Shown here piece after piece: positions 18,168 through 26,921 of a stretch of 64,000 bases of DNA (its first letter is position 1; each line of letters starts with the position of its first letter). The translations under genes were made by a program, and so were the position numbers. Source of the stretch: Pirellula sp. SH-Sr6A (GTDB lineage Bacteria; Planctomycetota; Planctomycetia; Pirellulales; Pirellulaceae); contig NZ_CP011272.1 in assembly GCF_001610875.1 (NCBI RefSeq), positions 5,871,988 through 5,935,987 of the forward strand. Direction: 5' to 3'. The notes under the pieces are model-generated. The model saw only the letters and a list, made by a program, of their open reading frames with translations. It did not search any database and was not told the origin of the DNA.

Positions 18168-18800
18168 GCGTTTCTGGCCTTGTTTTTCCCAGTCATTCGC
18201 GAAATTCTCGCCTCTCGAACTCTCCCCATCGAGACTTCTCTCCGACGGCCGGCGCGACATTGGCTAGGGCTGATTTCTCTCCCTCCGCCCAGAACTCTCC
18301 GGACTCTCAAAGTCTCTTGACCCTGGGGTTATGGAAATCGCTCTAACTTCATAACCCTGTTTTGGAAACTCGAAGTTTGGCCTGAAAAATGATAGTTAGC
18401 ACGCGAAAGTGGAACATAACCCGTGCGCACTTGGACTGCCTTTCTGTCGCGCGTTCATAACCTAGCTAACGAACCCAGCGAGTCTTGGGTGATGCGATTG
18501 CCGTTAGCGTTACATTTGATCGGGTTGCCACATCGCGATGGCACCAAGCCATCGAGCCCTCTCGACCTGATGCCCCAAGCATTGCGTTCTTGACTAACAG
18601 TATCGGGTTATAGCCGGCTCGATCGAGCCGCGAGTGGCGGAGCGTGGAGCGACAAATTCGTTCACATCCAACGAGCAGTACTACTTGCCGCTGTATTTTG
18701 CGCGGCATAATCGACCTGAACTTTGCTTTATGATAACCTCCTGAATGAAGAACGTTTATTATCGCCCCGCTAGTCGCGGGGGAATTCTTGGTTATGCACT
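18168..18800. other. Non-coding border region with GGGTTATG inverted motifs
   Basis: No supported gene is seen here. The octamer GGGTTATG or its complement occurs at 18326-18333 (+), 18350-18357 (-) and 18415-18422 (-). The first two form an inverted pair 16 bases apart. The 80-residue open frame on the minus strand at 18466-18708 has no family resemblance. This is the likely left border of the accessory DNA and should also hold the promoter of the ankyrin gene. Confidence 0.45.
18319..18333 (+). repeat. GACC-N4-GGTTATR motif, left of recombinase island
   Basis: GACCCTGGGGTTATG, preceded by TT as in the copy at 23431. With that copy it forms a direct repeat (14 of 17 bases from the leading TT) that brackets the ankyrin-to-HTH gene group. 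Confidence 0.5.
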
Positions 18801-19592
18801 ATGCCTCGTATCGACTTCACAGCACCTCTTATCGTCACTGACACTGAAGACCGTCGCATTACCGACTGGTCGATTTTGAGTCAATTTGTGGGGCGATCTT
18901 TCGAGAACTCAGACATTCTCCGCTACTTCGGTCAGTCGATCGACGAGGTGCCCGTGGCAGTCCTGCTGGATCGGTCGGGCGACATCCAAATCTTGGCCAA
19001 CTCACGAAACAACAGCTTACTCGCGAAGTCCTCGCTTCGATCAATCCGAATGTTAACAGCCGAGGAACTTGACGCTCTTCAAAACTATGTCGAGGGTACT
19101 TGGTCCGATGGTGTCGGGGAATGTCTCGAATTGGACGATATGAGCTTCTACCTTGATCTCGACCAAGTTGACCGCCGGCAGGAGGACGATGGCGTCGTCT
19201 CGCTCGGATCAGGCACCCGTAATTTGTTTCCTGCGATTCATGCAGGCGACATCGGAAAGGTGCGTGCTGCCATTGATGATGGCGAGAACGTTAATGCAAT
19301 TCTTGGTGGCACGACGACACTGGGTTGGGCAATTGCCTTTGCCGACGCATCGATCGCCCATCTCCTGATCGATAACGGTATGGATGTCCATTACCTTGAG
19401 CATGACATGCAGACAGTCCTTGTTTCATGTGCAGCCAGCAGAGACTTTGTTGACGCAGACGCTTCGTCGGTTGTGGTACGTTTGCTTACAATTGGTGGGT
19501 TCGATCATGAAATTAATCGGACGGCCGAGATCGCCGAGCAGCGAGGCAAGGTACAACTCCTGAAGGTTCTGAAGCAACACCAGAATGCGTGA
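18801..19592 (+). CDS. Ankyrin-repeat protein
   Basis: This 263-residue protein has an N-terminal half without recognisable motifs and a C-terminal half with ankyrin-type helices: FPAIHAGDIGKVRAAIDDGE, then TTLGWAIAFADASIAHLLID and NGMDVHYLEH, followed by a third weaker unit. A binding role is likely but the partner is unknown. It begins with ATG and its stop overlaps a possible GTG start of the next gene. Base use looks less biased than in the host genes, consistent with transfer. Confidence 0.65.
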   Translation: MPRIDFTAPLIVTDTEDRRITDWSILSQFVGRSFENSDILRYFGQSIDEVPVAVLLDRSGDIQILANSRNNSLLAKSSLRSIRMLTAEELDALQNYVEGTWSDGVGECLELDDMSFYLDLDQVDRRQEDDGVVSLGSGTRNLFPAIHAGDIGKVRAAIDDGENVNAILGGTTTLGWAIAFADASIAHLLIDNGMDVHYLEHDMQTVLVSCAASRDFVDADASSVVVRLLTIGGFDHEINRTAEIAEQRGKVQLLKVLKQHQNA

Positions 19593-19687
19593 CCTTCGCA
19601 TGCAATAGAGCCGGCGGTCGGGCCGGTTTTGAAATTAACGCGTATCGCGCCGACCCGCTGATGCGAAACGTTGTGCCTCAAGAGTAT

Positions 19688-20491
19688 ATGTCTGACGTAA
19701 TATGGGTCCTCGAGCCCGATATCTTCCCTGAGACACATGTGCCGATCCGGAATGCCATCCGTGATCGTGGGCATCGTCTCGTTGAATGGTCGGACGCTTG
19801 GTGGTCCGACGGCGTGCCGGCCCAAGTACCCAGTACATCCATTGTGTTTCATGGCTCTCTTGGTAATGCCGCTCGAATCGCCAGCGACCTTCACTGGACG
19901 CCGGGATCGTTTTGCCCGGTCGAATCTTTTCGCTGCTCTTCATGGTACGAATCCGCCCGACAATGGCTTGTCCATAAAGATTGGCACATTTGCACTGCCA
20001 ATGAACTAGTCGCAAGAGCCCCAATTATCGCAAAACAACTTGGTGCGACTGATCGCATTTTCGTGCGCCCTGATAGCCCGCTTAAACCGTTTAGTGGACG
20101 GGTCGTGGAGATCGCTGATCTTACCCTTGCTAAGCTCGATCATGGTTTCTACTACGATGATGATACAATTCCGGTTGTCGTCGCACCCATCCAAATTATT
20201 GGTAAAGAATGGCGTTTCGTGATTGCAAATCGTACGGTCATCACAGGATCGGCCTATGATCCTAAAAAACGTAAACTATTGCTCGCGCAATTGGACTCAG
20301 CCGCTGCGAACTTCGCGTCGAGAGTGGCAGCGTCGATTTCGGAACCTGAAACCGTATACATACTCGACGTCTGTGAGTGCAATGATCAATTACGGCTGTT
20401 AGAATTGAACCCGTTTGGTGGTGCTGACCTTTATGCTTGTGATGCAACGGCAATTATCGATAGCGTGTCGGTGATCGCTGCTTCAGCTTAA
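19688..20491 (+). CDS. ATP-grasp protein, R2K-like clade
   Basis: The open frame extends to GTG at 19589, but the folded part appears to begin at MSDVIWVLEPDIF, so the ATG at 19688 is preferred (267 residues). It resembles the R2K group of ATP-grasp ligases, which couple ATP hydrolysis to amide-bond formation and are frequent in phages and polyvalent proteins. Suggestive parts are IFVRPDSPLKPFSG, APIQIIGKEWRFVIANR and the late LLELNPFGGADLY, which fits the E-x-N metal site. The acceptor is unknown. An amidoligase at 39363-40220 is a second peptide-ligase-type enzyme on the same element. Confidence 0.6.
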   Translation: MSDVIWVLEPDIFPETHVPIRNAIRDRGHRLVEWSDAWWSDGVPAQVPSTSIVFHGSLGNAARIASDLHWTPGSFCPVESFRCSSWYESARQWLVHKDWHICTANELVARAPIIAKQLGATDRIFVRPDSPLKPFSGRVVEIADLTLAKLDHGFYYDDDTIPVVVAPIQIIGKEWRFVIANRTVITGSAYDPKKRKLLLAQLDSAAANFASRVAASISEPETVYILDVCECNDQLRLLELNPFGGADLYACDATAIIDSVSVIAASA

Positions 20492-20622
20492 AAACGGCAT
20501 AAATTGGATAAGGCTCCCCGTTTCCGGGCATCCTTACAATACCACCACGGCATGCGGGTCCGCGCTCATCTGAGTCGTTTTCCCATTCGAGCCCCTGCGC
20601 CCATTTTCTCCCTGACGGCATA

Positions 20623-20681
20623 CATAACCCGGGTGAGCTGAAACGTCTTCAGCTCACACTCTTCGAACCCGGTGGGTTATG
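20623..20681. promoter_or_regulatory. Nested inverted repeats upstream of the recombinase operon
   Basis: Outer arms CATAACCC (20623-20630) and GGGTTATG (20674-20681) enclose a perfect 10-bp inverted repeat GTGAGCTGAA (20633-20642) and TTCAGCTCAC (20648-20657) with a 5-base loop. The structure ends two bases before the ATG of the next gene. It could be an operator, a translation-controlling hairpin or the crossover region of the nearby recombinase. Confidence 0.55.
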
Positions 20682-20683
20682 CC

Positions 20684-20893
20684 ATGACCAATCTTTCTTT
20701 CTCGGATCTCTCCGTTAGCCAACGCCGTGAGCGGATTGCCGCTCTCCTCGGGATCGGCCTTCAACGCGTGCTCGATCAAAGAGCCCGCATCTCAGCCAAC
20801 TCTGGCGATTCCAGCCTTGAGGTTTCCTCCGACTTGAGGCTCTCTGTGTCTCAACCCGACGTCGGGGAACCAGACGACGCCGACGAAACATGA
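20684..20893 (+). CDS. Small protein of the DUF2924-recombinase operon
   Basis: This 69-residue protein starts at ATG 20684 (MTNLSFSDLSVSQRRERIAA) and ends in an acidic tail. The open frame could extend to GTG at 20672, but that lies inside the inverted repeat. No domain is recognised. It is the first gene of a tight operon with DUF2924, the recombinase and an HTH protein. Confidence 0.5.
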   Translation: MTNLSFSDLSVSQRRERIAALLGIGLQRVLDQRARISANSGDSSLEVSSDLRLSVSQPDVGEPDDADET

Positions 20894-20951
20894 TCGACGT
20901 CGGTCAGGCCAAGTGAACTCGCAAAGAAACTACAAACCAATGGAGGTCCCT

Positions 20952-21431
20952 ATGGACTCGGTAACAGCAGCCGAGATTGCAAAGCTGGACACGATGACCG
21001 TTTCCAAGCTGGTCGAGAGATTCGAATCGCTCGTCGGCGACAAGTGCCGGAGTAGAAACAAACGTTACCTCATCCGCCGAATCGCTTGGCGTCTTCAGGC
21101 CAACGCGGAAGGTGGCCTCTCGGAGCGAGCGTTGAAACGTGCGGCCGAGCTCGCACTCGACTCGGAAGTCCGAGTTACTCCACCTCGCGAACACAAACGA
21201 TCCCGAATTGTCGTTGCACCCGTTGAATCGAAACCAGTTCGCGATCTTCGATTACCTCCTGCCGGCTCGATGCTTCATCGAGATTACAAAGGTAGACCAA
21301 TCCGAGTGCTCGTCCACGAGGACGGGTTTGAATACGAAGGCCAACTCTTCAAATCTCTTACTGCAGTTGCCAACACGATCACTGGATCCCACGTGAATGG
21401 ATTTCAGTTCTTTCGATTGAGGAGCACCTAA
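20952..21431 (+). CDS. DUF2924 domain-containing protein
   Basis: This 159-residue protein starts at ATG 20952, six bases after a GGAGG. It carries the DUF2924 pattern: a helical N-terminus with RYLIRRIAWRLQANAEGGLS, then LPPAGSMLHRDYKGRPIRVL, a GFEYEGQLFKSLTAVA segment and ITGSHVNGFQFFRL at the end. DUF2924 genes are commonly found directly before large serine recombinases in mobile elements; their role is unknown, with an accessory factor being a fair guess. The stop overlaps the recombinase start by one base (TAATG). Confidence 0.85.
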   Translation: MDSVTAAEIAKLDTMTVSKLVERFESLVGDKCRSRNKRYLIRRIAWRLQANAEGGLSERALKRAAELALDSEVRVTPPREHKRSRIVVAPVESKPVRDLRLPPAGSMLHRDYKGRPIRVLVHEDGFEYEGQLFKSLTAVANTITGSHVNGFQFFRLRST

Positions 21432-22993
21432 TGACCAATCAACCCAAAAGCACAGGCCCAAAGAACCGCTGTGCCATCTACACACGAAAGTCTTGCGAAG
21501 AGGGACTTGAGTTAGAGTTCAATTCGCTTCATGCCCAGCGAGAATCGGCCGAAGCATTTATTGCGAGCCAACAGCACGAAGGCTGGGAATGCTTGCCGGA
21601 TCGATACGACGATGGCGGATTCTCGGGTGGAACCTTGGATCGCCCCGCTCTTAACCGTCTCCTTGAGGACATCAAGACAGGACGCATCGATTGTGTGGTC
21701 GTCTACAAAGTTGACCGGCTAAGTCGATCCCTGTTGGACTTCTCGCGAATTATGGAGACCTTCGATAAACACGGCGTCTCGTTCGTCTCGGTCACTCAGC
21801 AGTTCAACACGACCCATTCGATGGGCCGCCTTACACTGAACATCCTGTTGTCCTTTGCGCAGTTCGAGCGGGAGATTATTGGAGAACGTACACGAGACAA
21901 GATCGCTGCCCAACGCCGAAAAGGGAAATGGACCGGTGGTATTCCGATCTTGGGTTACGATGTCGACCGTTCCAACGCGAGCCCCAAGCTGGTAGTCAAC
22001 GCCGAGGAAGCGGTTCAGGTTAGGCGCATCTTCTCGTTATACCGAGAGCTCGGATCGCTCCTCCCCGTCGTCAAAGAGGTCAACAAACGCGGCTGGCAAA
22101 ACAAAGTATGGAAGACAAAGAAGGGTGTAACGCGAGGCGGGAAGGCGTTCGACAAATGCTCGATCTACTCGTTGCTGACCAATCCGTTGTACGCTGGTCT
22201 GATTCGCCACAAGGATTTGATCCACAAAGGTGAACACGAAAACCTGATTGAACCCGAAGTATTCGAAGCAGTTCAAAAGCAACTGAAGCATAACGGTCGT
22301 GGCCAGGGAAACCACTTGATTAACAAGCACGGAGCGATCCTCAAGGGACTGCTGCATTGCACCGCCTGCGATCGAGCGATGGTCCATACCTTCACGAGGA
22401 AGGACGAGAAGGTCTACCGGTACTATACATGCACGAACGTCATCAAAAACGGTCGCGGTAAATGCCCATCGCCAAATCTTCCAGCAGGAGAAATCGAGCA
22501 AGCGGTGATCCAGCAGATTCGAGCCGTCGGAGCCGACGTGGAGATTCAGAACCAGGTTGCAGCCCAGATGAAGGCCACCCAATCCAAGCAACTCGATGAA
22601 CTGCAAACGAACCGCCGTCAGTTGGAACGCCAACTTTCACGAGACCACGCCGAAATTGGAAAGCTGGCAGTGATGCATGATCCTACTGGTGCAACGAGCT
22701 CACGAATCGCCGACCTCCATGTCCGCATCACGAAATGCGAGTCAGACCTTTCCCGCATAATTGCGAGCCTCACGGAATTGGAGCGTCGCGCAACGGAAAA
22801 GGGGGAGATCGCCGAAGCGGTACTCGACTTCGAATCGATCTGGGAGGCGTTCAACAGCCGCGAAAAGAGCCGGCTGATTCGCTTGATGGTCTCGCGGATC
22901 GAATTCAACGCCAAAGACACATCGATTGCAGTAACGTTCTATCCCGATGCACTCCGTTCCCTCAAAGTCAAGAGAAAGGATGATGCCGCATGA
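21431..22993 (+). CDS. Large serine recombinase (site-specific integrase)
   Basis: This 520-residue protein has the resolvase catalytic domain at the N-terminus. CAIYTRKSCEEG contains the nucleophilic serine near residue 20, followed by RYDDGGFSGGTLDRPAL, the Arg-rich VVYKVDRLSRSLLDFS and FAQFEREIIGERTRDK. A recombinase domain (WTGGIPILGYDVD...) follows, then the zinc ribbon GLLHCTACDRAM with YYTCTNVIKNGRGKCPS, and a C-terminal coiled coil. This is the architecture of phage and ICE integrases that recombine attP and attB without supercoiling. It lies about 3.4 kb from the tRNA, as expected of an integrase near one end of its element. Confidence 0.93.
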   Translation: MTNQPKSTGPKNRCAIYTRKSCEEGLELEFNSLHAQRESAEAFIASQQHEGWECLPDRYDDGGFSGGTLDRPALNRLLEDIKTGRIDCVVVYKVDRLSRSLLDFSRIMETFDKHGVSFVSVTQQFNTTHSMGRLTLNILLSFAQFEREIIGERTRDKIAAQRRKGKWTGGIPILGYDVDRSNASPKLVVNAEEAVQVRRIFSLYRELGSLLPVVKEVNKRGWQNKVWKTKKGVTRGGKAFDKCSIYSLLTNPLYAGLIRHKDLIHKGEHENLIEPEVFEAVQKQLKHNGRGQGNHLINKHGAILKGLLHCTACDRAMVHTFTRKDEKVYRYYTCTNVIKNGRGKCPSPNLPAGEIEQAVIQQIRAVGADVEIQNQVAAQMKATQSKQLDELQTNRRQLERQLSRDHAEIGKLAVMHDPTGATSSRIADLHVRITKCESDLSRIIASLTELERRATEKGEIAEAVLDFESIWEAFNSREKSRLIRLMVSRIEFNAKDTSIAVTFYPDALRSLKVKRKDDAA

Positions 22994-23388
22994 TAACGGT
23001 GCACCAAAAACTATCGATCACGAAAACCCATCGAGGCCGCAGACGACTGGAGCCTCGCCCTGAAGAACAACCGGTGAAGCCAACCAGCAGCGTTCCCAGA
23101 ATCTCTCGACTGATGGCACTGGCGATCAAGTATCAGGGGATGCTTGATCGTGGCGAAGTGGCGGGCATCACGGAACTCGCAAGGCTTTGTCGAGTCACTC
23201 AACCACGAATGACGCAAATCCTGAATCTCAATTTGCTCAGTCCGTCCATTCAGGAGCAGCTCCTGCACCTGCCGCCACATTCCTCCGGCAAGCAGGCGAT
23301 TCACGAAAAGAAGCTTAGAGCGGTGTGTGCACATACCGATTGGGGGTCCCAACAATTGCACTTCGCCCGCTGCTGTTCAAGCAAATGA
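22990..23388 (+). CDS. Small HTH protein of the recombinase operon
   Basis: This 132-residue protein starts at an ATGA overlap with the recombinase. Its basic N-terminus (HRGRRRLEP) is followed by a helix-turn-helix-like segment, ITELARLCRVTQPRMTQILN, and then LLSPSIQEQLLHLP, resembling ParB/KorB-type HTHs. Genes of this kind repeatedly follow DUF2924-recombinase pairs, so a directionality or accessory role is inferred. The C-terminal 30 residues look less conserved. Confidence 0.65.
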   Translation: MITVHQKLSITKTHRGRRRLEPRPEEQPVKPTSSVPRISRLMALAIKYQGMLDRGEVAGITELARLCRVTQPRMTQILNLNLLSPSIQEQLLHLPPHSSGKQAIHEKKLRAVCAHTDWGSQQLHFARCCSSK

Positions 23389-23430
23389 ATTGAGATCCGA
23401 TCGTTTTCACGATTTCTGGTCGTGCCTCTT

Positions 23431-23445
23431 GACCGCCGGGTTATG
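23431..23445 (+). repeat. GACC-N4-GGTTATR motif, left arm of 16-bp inverted repeat
   Basis: TGACCGCCGGGTTATG at 23430-23445 is the exact reverse complement of 26922-26937. The two arms bracket the XRE-ImmA island. It is also a direct partner of the copy at 18319. Confidence 0.7.
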
Positions 23446-23452
23446 TCTCGTC

Positions 23453-23467
23453 ATGCTTACTAAGCAT
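23453..23467. promoter_or_regulatory. Operator-like palindrome upstream of the XRE gene
   Basis: ATGCTTACTAAGCAT is a perfect 6-bp dyad with a 3-base centre, 45 bases before the XRE start. The core TGCTTACTAA recurs upstream of the gene at 24687. This fits autoregulation by the XRE protein. Confidence 0.6.
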
Positions 23468-23511
23468 TAAACGCCATCGCGTCCAATCCATACTGGTACC
23501 CGGCGAAAACC

Positions 23512-23871
23512 ATGGCTTCCACAGCAAAAACCTTCGGGAAAGTTCTCCGTGAACGGCGACTCGCGTGCGGCTTTGGCCTGCGAGAATTTGCCCAGATGGT
23601 TGGCGTGAGCTCCACCTATATTTCGCAGTTGGAGCAGGAGAATATCGATCCGCCAACGGCCGAACGAGCGGCCAAGATGGCTGGGATTTTGGGTGAGAAT
23701 GCCGACGAATGGATCGCACTGGCTGGTCGAGTGCCCGATGACCTAGAAGGAATCATTCAGAAGGAGCCCATCGGGATGCCGGCGCTTCTGCGTGAAGCGA
23801 ATGGCCTTACCGCTGAACAACTGAAAAGACTCGCTGAAGAAGCCAAGAAGATGAAAGGGGGAAAGTCATGA
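23512..23871 (+). CDS. XRE-family transcriptional regulator
   Basis: This 119-residue protein has a lambda-repressor-type HTH at residues 5-60: FGKVLRERRLACGFGLREFA, then MVGVSSTYISQLEQENIDPP. The C-terminal part is short and charged. It overlaps the ImmA/IrrE peptidase gene by four bases (ATGA), the usual arrangement in which the peptidase cleaves the repressor to induce the element (known for ImmR/ImmA of ICEBs1). Similar HTH-peptidase pairs also act as toxin-antitoxin or defence modules. Confidence 0.88.
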   Translation: MASTAKTFGKVLRERRLACGFGLREFAQMVGVSSTYISQLEQENIDPPTAERAAKMAGILGENADEWIALAGRVPDDLEGIIQKEPIGMPALLREANGLTAEQLKRLAEEAKKMKGGKS

Positions 23872-24620
23872 ACGAGCGATTCTCACTCGTTGATCGCCAG
23901 GTCCCTTACCTTCATGAGAAGCAAATCGAGCGCGAGGCTCGTTTCCTCCTCGATGAGTACGAGCTCAAGTTCGAACGCAAGGTCACAGCACCGATTCCGT
24001 TGGAAAAGATCACCGAATTCCAGCTGCAGTTGACGCTGGAATTTAAGGACATGAAGTCCTTATTTCCGTTTGCTGACGTGCATGGGGCGATCTGGTTTGA
24101 AGAGGGAATCATCGGTATCGATCAAAGCCTCAATCCGGACGAGAACCCGTTGATGCTAGGGCGATACCACTTCACGTTGGCCCACGAACTTGGGCATTGG
24201 TGCCTCCACCGGCATCTCTACAAAGAGAATCCCAATCAGCCAATGTTGTTCGAAGATGGTGTTCGCGTGCCCGATGTCGTCTGCCGGTCCAGCGAACGCA
24301 AGAAACCTGTGGAATGGCAGGCCGATGCGTTTGCCGCCAACCTGCTCATGCCAAAGCCCCTCGTCTTCCAGGCATGGGCAGAGCACCACGACGGAGATGA
24401 TCAGCCTGCGGAAATGGCGACCTTGCGTCCAGCGAGTGCGGACAAGTCTTTTTCGCTTCGAGGTCGCTTGGCCACCACAGCGGAAGAGCGAGATGCCGCA
24501 ATCAAGGAACACTATGCTGCCCCTTTTGCAGAACGCTTCAGCGTCTCGAAGGAAGCGATGCGAATTCGACTAGAAGAACTCAAACTGTTCGTCGAGAACC
24601 GACCTCGATTGCTGTTCTGA
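23868..24620 (+). CDS. ImmA/IrrE family metallopeptidase
   Basis: This 250-residue protein contains the zinc peptidase motif HELGH in FTLAHELGHWCLHRH near residue 104. The downstream glutamate motif appears as EWQADAFAANLLMPK, typical of the family. The C-terminus has a winged-helix-like stretch (RFSVSKEAMRIRLEELKL). It most likely cleaves or inactivates the XRE protein encoded just upstream, to which it is translationally coupled. What triggers it is unknown. Confidence 0.9.
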   Translation: MNERFSLVDRQVPYLHEKQIEREARFLLDEYELKFERKVTAPIPLEKITEFQLQLTLEFKDMKSLFPFADVHGAIWFEEGIIGIDQSLNPDENPLMLGRYHFTLAHELGHWCLHRHLYKENPNQPMLFEDGVRVPDVVCRSSERKKPVEWQADAFAANLLMPKPLVFQAWAEHHDGDDQPAEMATLRPASADKSFSLRGRLATTAEERDAAIKEHYAAPFAERFSVSKEAMRIRLEELKLFVENRPRLLF

Positions 24621-24637
24621 TATTTTTTTACCCAAAT

Positions 24638-24654
24638 TGCTTACTGCTTACTAA
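24638..24654 (+). promoter_or_regulatory. Second operator-like site (TGCTTACT repeated)
   Basis: TGCTTACT (24638-24645) overlaps by one base with TGCTTACTAA (24645-24654). The latter has the same core as the palindrome at 23453. The site lies 33 bases before the next start codon, so the XRE protein probably also controls the two downstream genes. Confidence 0.55.
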
Positions 24655-24686
24655 TCAGATGATTCGATCAAAAGGAGCTACAGAAG

Positions 24687-25871
24687 ATGGCAACATTCGA
24701 CTTGAAGAAACAACTAACGATTCACGACCGTGGCCTGCTTCAGCAGCTTCTGGGAAATGAACCCTCGATGCAAGCAATCGAGTGGGCTGCGATGCCAAAA
24801 AACAACATCGCGCCACTTATCGCTGCATGGGAAGCGATGGACGACGCCAGGAAACGGCACTACCAAGTTATCCTTCAGGACGTCCAGCACCTAGCTGAGC
24901 CGACAGCGCTGAAAGTACTGATCGAGGAGCTTGAGTGGAGGCACCCTGACAAGCTGCCGATCTTTTCAGCACAGTTGGGCACTGCGGACAAGGCGCTTTG
25001 GGCTTACCAGAATGCCACCGACGCGTTCGATGCGGCAGCAATCTTTGCTCGCGCCGAAGCTCTCCGGAACGGCCAGCAAGCAAACATCTGGAACAGCCTG
25101 CCAAAGGAACCCATTGCTGTCACCCCAGACAAAATCAGCTCCCTTGAGCAGCGAATCCGCTCCTACTACTGGGGTCGAGAGATGCGGGGCGAAGTATGCA
25201 AGGTCCATCAGTATGATCGCCACGACGGTTCGCAGTACTTCTTTGCTTACCTACCCGATTGGCCTGACAAGCGACTTTGCTTTGATGAGCAAGAACAACT
25301 AACACCTCGAGAAGATGCATACGCCTTCAGCAACGCCTTCGTGTTCGAACCAAATCTCGGCACCATCGAGCTGATTGCGAAAGGCGGAAAGAAGGTTCAG
25401 AAAGAACTTCGCCGTGCGTTTTGTCTGTCGATGCTTGGAATCGAAGTAGATGACGAAGATCCCGTCAAGCCGGTGTATCAGCTTGATCAGTTACTCGATC
25501 CAAGTTTCGCTTTTGTTACCGAGGCCAACGAGCGCATCCAGGATGTGAAACTACGACGGGTACGGATTGTCCCACGAGTGAAGGTACCCAACATCGAGCA
25601 GATCGAATTCAAGTTTCGTGAAGCCACCGATCTTTCAAGCATTCGATCATTTCTTGCGGCGCAACTAGCCTCCATGCAACTTGGCTTCGACCAGATCAGC
25701 GTGACTCAAGCCGGTATCCAATTCCAATTCATGGGTAATGGCGACCGCAAAGGGAAAACCATGACGGTCAATGTGAGTTGCCCCAATACCTGCGACCTCA
25801 AATTCAAACCAGAGGAACAGGAGCTGATTGGTCGCGCCTGCTTCGTTCGCTGGGGGATCATCAATGGTTGA
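24687..25871 (+). CDS. Unrecognised protein of the XRE-ImmA island (first)
   Basis: This 394-residue protein starts at ATG 24687 after AAAGGAG. I recognise no family. The first 130 residues are helical (TIHDRGLLQQLLGNE, then WRHPDKLPIFSAQL); the middle has a beta-rich segment (YYWGREMRGEVCKVHQYDRH, YFFAYLPDWPDKRLCF) and the C-terminus includes MTVNVSCPNTCDLKFKPEE. No Walker, nuclease or membrane motif is visible. Its own operator-like site and tight overlap with the next gene suggest a two-protein effector under XRE control. Confidence 0.7.
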   Translation: MATFDLKKQLTIHDRGLLQQLLGNEPSMQAIEWAAMPKNNIAPLIAAWEAMDDARKRHYQVILQDVQHLAEPTALKVLIEELEWRHPDKLPIFSAQLGTADKALWAYQNATDAFDAAAIFARAEALRNGQQANIWNSLPKEPIAVTPDKISSLEQRIRSYYWGREMRGEVCKVHQYDRHDGSQYFFAYLPDWPDKRLCFDEQEQLTPREDAYAFSNAFVFEPNLGTIELIAKGGKKVQKELRRAFCLSMLGIEVDDEDPVKPVYQLDQLLDPSFAFVTEANERIQDVKLRRVRIVPRVKVPNIEQIEFKFREATDLSSIRSFLAAQLASMQLGFDQISVTQAGIQFQFMGNGDRKGKTMTVNVSCPNTCDLKFKPEEQELIGRACFVRWGIING

Positions 25872-26832
25872 CCCATTGGAATATCTACTGCCGATGATTG
25901 AGTCGCAGCAAATGACTGTGGGTAACGACGAAGTTTCTCGGTGGCCGACTGGAGTACTCCAAACTCTAACGGATCTGGGGATTCTCGTCTCGGCCGAAGA
26001 TGCCGACTCGATTCGTTGTCCTGAGTGCGGTGAACATTGGGAGGAGATTTTCGCTATGGATGGCCCCGGCGATTCCACTCAATTGTTCATTCGTTGCCCT
26101 GAAGTCTTGCGGATCGAAGTTACCCAGCAGCACCGACGGCAATGGCGTCCCGATCTCTCATCGCTGATGCGATTCCTTGCGTCGTCGCTGAATCTCAAAG
26201 GAAAGCCACAGGAGCTATTCTCAGAACGTCTGTGGCGTTTGGGACGACTTACCTGGAACAAAGTGTCTCGCGACGTGCTGTTCGTCCGAGGCCTCCGCTG
26301 GCCGGATGCCGAGCTGCCTCGTGCTCAAATTGTTCGGCAACGAAAGCCGATCCTAATCAGCTCCACGTACGCGATGCCGGAAGAGTACTGGAAGACACCT
26401 CCGCCCCAATTGGTCCTTCGGAATATCGCTTGGTTCGCGGATCGATTCGAAATCGATGTGGAAGAAGTGGCTGCTTGCATTGCGGATGCAACCAAGAAGG
26501 TTGGCGATTCTCCGATTCTGGGTGTTACAGAAGAGGAATTGAAGCTGACGATTCGCCGGCAGATCAAAGCAGAGAACAAGACGGAACTGACGGACGACAT
26601 TTACGTCAGGGCATATCGCCAATTAGGTTCACTTCGTTTGGCAGCGGAATTCCTCTCGGACCAAACTAACGCGATAGTCACTAAAGATAGGGTGAAACGA
26701 GCGATCGATCGCTACGGAGGTATTCCTTCGCTGGCCAACGAGGAGGATTCAAATTCGATCGTTCGTGGTGTCGCGTCGCACCACCGCGACAGGAAAGGAA
26801 AAAATCTAGCAACAGGAAAACCCACGAAATGA
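25864..26832 (+). CDS. Unrecognised zinc-finger-like protein of the XRE-ImmA island (second)
   Basis: The ATG at 25864 overlaps the preceding stop by eight bases and is preferred over the upstream GTG in the open frame, giving 322 residues. An N-terminal zinc-finger-like part has CPECGEHWEE and a later RCPE. The middle includes RLWRLGRLTWNKVSRDVLFV. The C-terminal part is helical with an HTH-like stretch (LGSLRLAAEFLSDQTNAIVT, then KDRVKRAID). I cannot assign a function. The C-terminal HTH would allow DNA or regulator binding. Confidence 0.68.
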   Translation: MVDPLEYLLPMIESQQMTVGNDEVSRWPTGVLQTLTDLGILVSAEDADSIRCPECGEHWEEIFAMDGPGDSTQLFIRCPEVLRIEVTQQHRRQWRPDLSSLMRFLASSLNLKGKPQELFSERLWRLGRLTWNKVSRDVLFVRGLRWPDAELPRAQIVRQRKPILISSTYAMPEEYWKTPPPQLVLRNIAWFADRFEIDVEEVAACIADATKKVGDSPILGVTEEELKLTIRRQIKAENKTELTDDIYVRAYRQLGSLRLAAEFLSDQTNAIVTKDRVKRAIDRYGGIPSLANEEDSNSIVRGVASHHRDRKGKNLATGKPTK

Positions 26833-26854
26833 AAGGAGATTCGCAAATCTCGAC

Positions 26855-26891
26855 TGTCGCACGCTGACGCGCAACCGCGTCAGATGCGACA
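26855..26891. other. Strong hairpin after the XRE-ImmA island
   Basis: TGTCGCA (26855-26861) and CTGACGCG (26864-26871) pair with CGCGTCAG (26876-26883) and TGCGACA (26885-26891) around a CAAC tetraloop. That is 15 base pairs with a small internal loop. No T-run follows, so it is not a classical terminator. A second stem CTGACC/GGTCAG (26898-26903 with 26933-26938) lies right behind it. Confidence 0.7.
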
Positions 26892-26921
26892 CGGCAGCTG
26901 ACCTCCGAGGGCTTCGAGGCC

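Noticed and set aside
18466-18708. 80-residue minus-strand open frame at the element border
   Set aside because: No family, no ribosome site, and it lies in a region of inverted GGGTTATG motifs.
23512-24620. Firm assignment of the XRE-peptidase pair as a named toxin-antitoxin or defence system
   Set aside because: The pair is equally consistent with ordinary ImmR/ImmA-type control of a mobile element; sequence alone does not decide.
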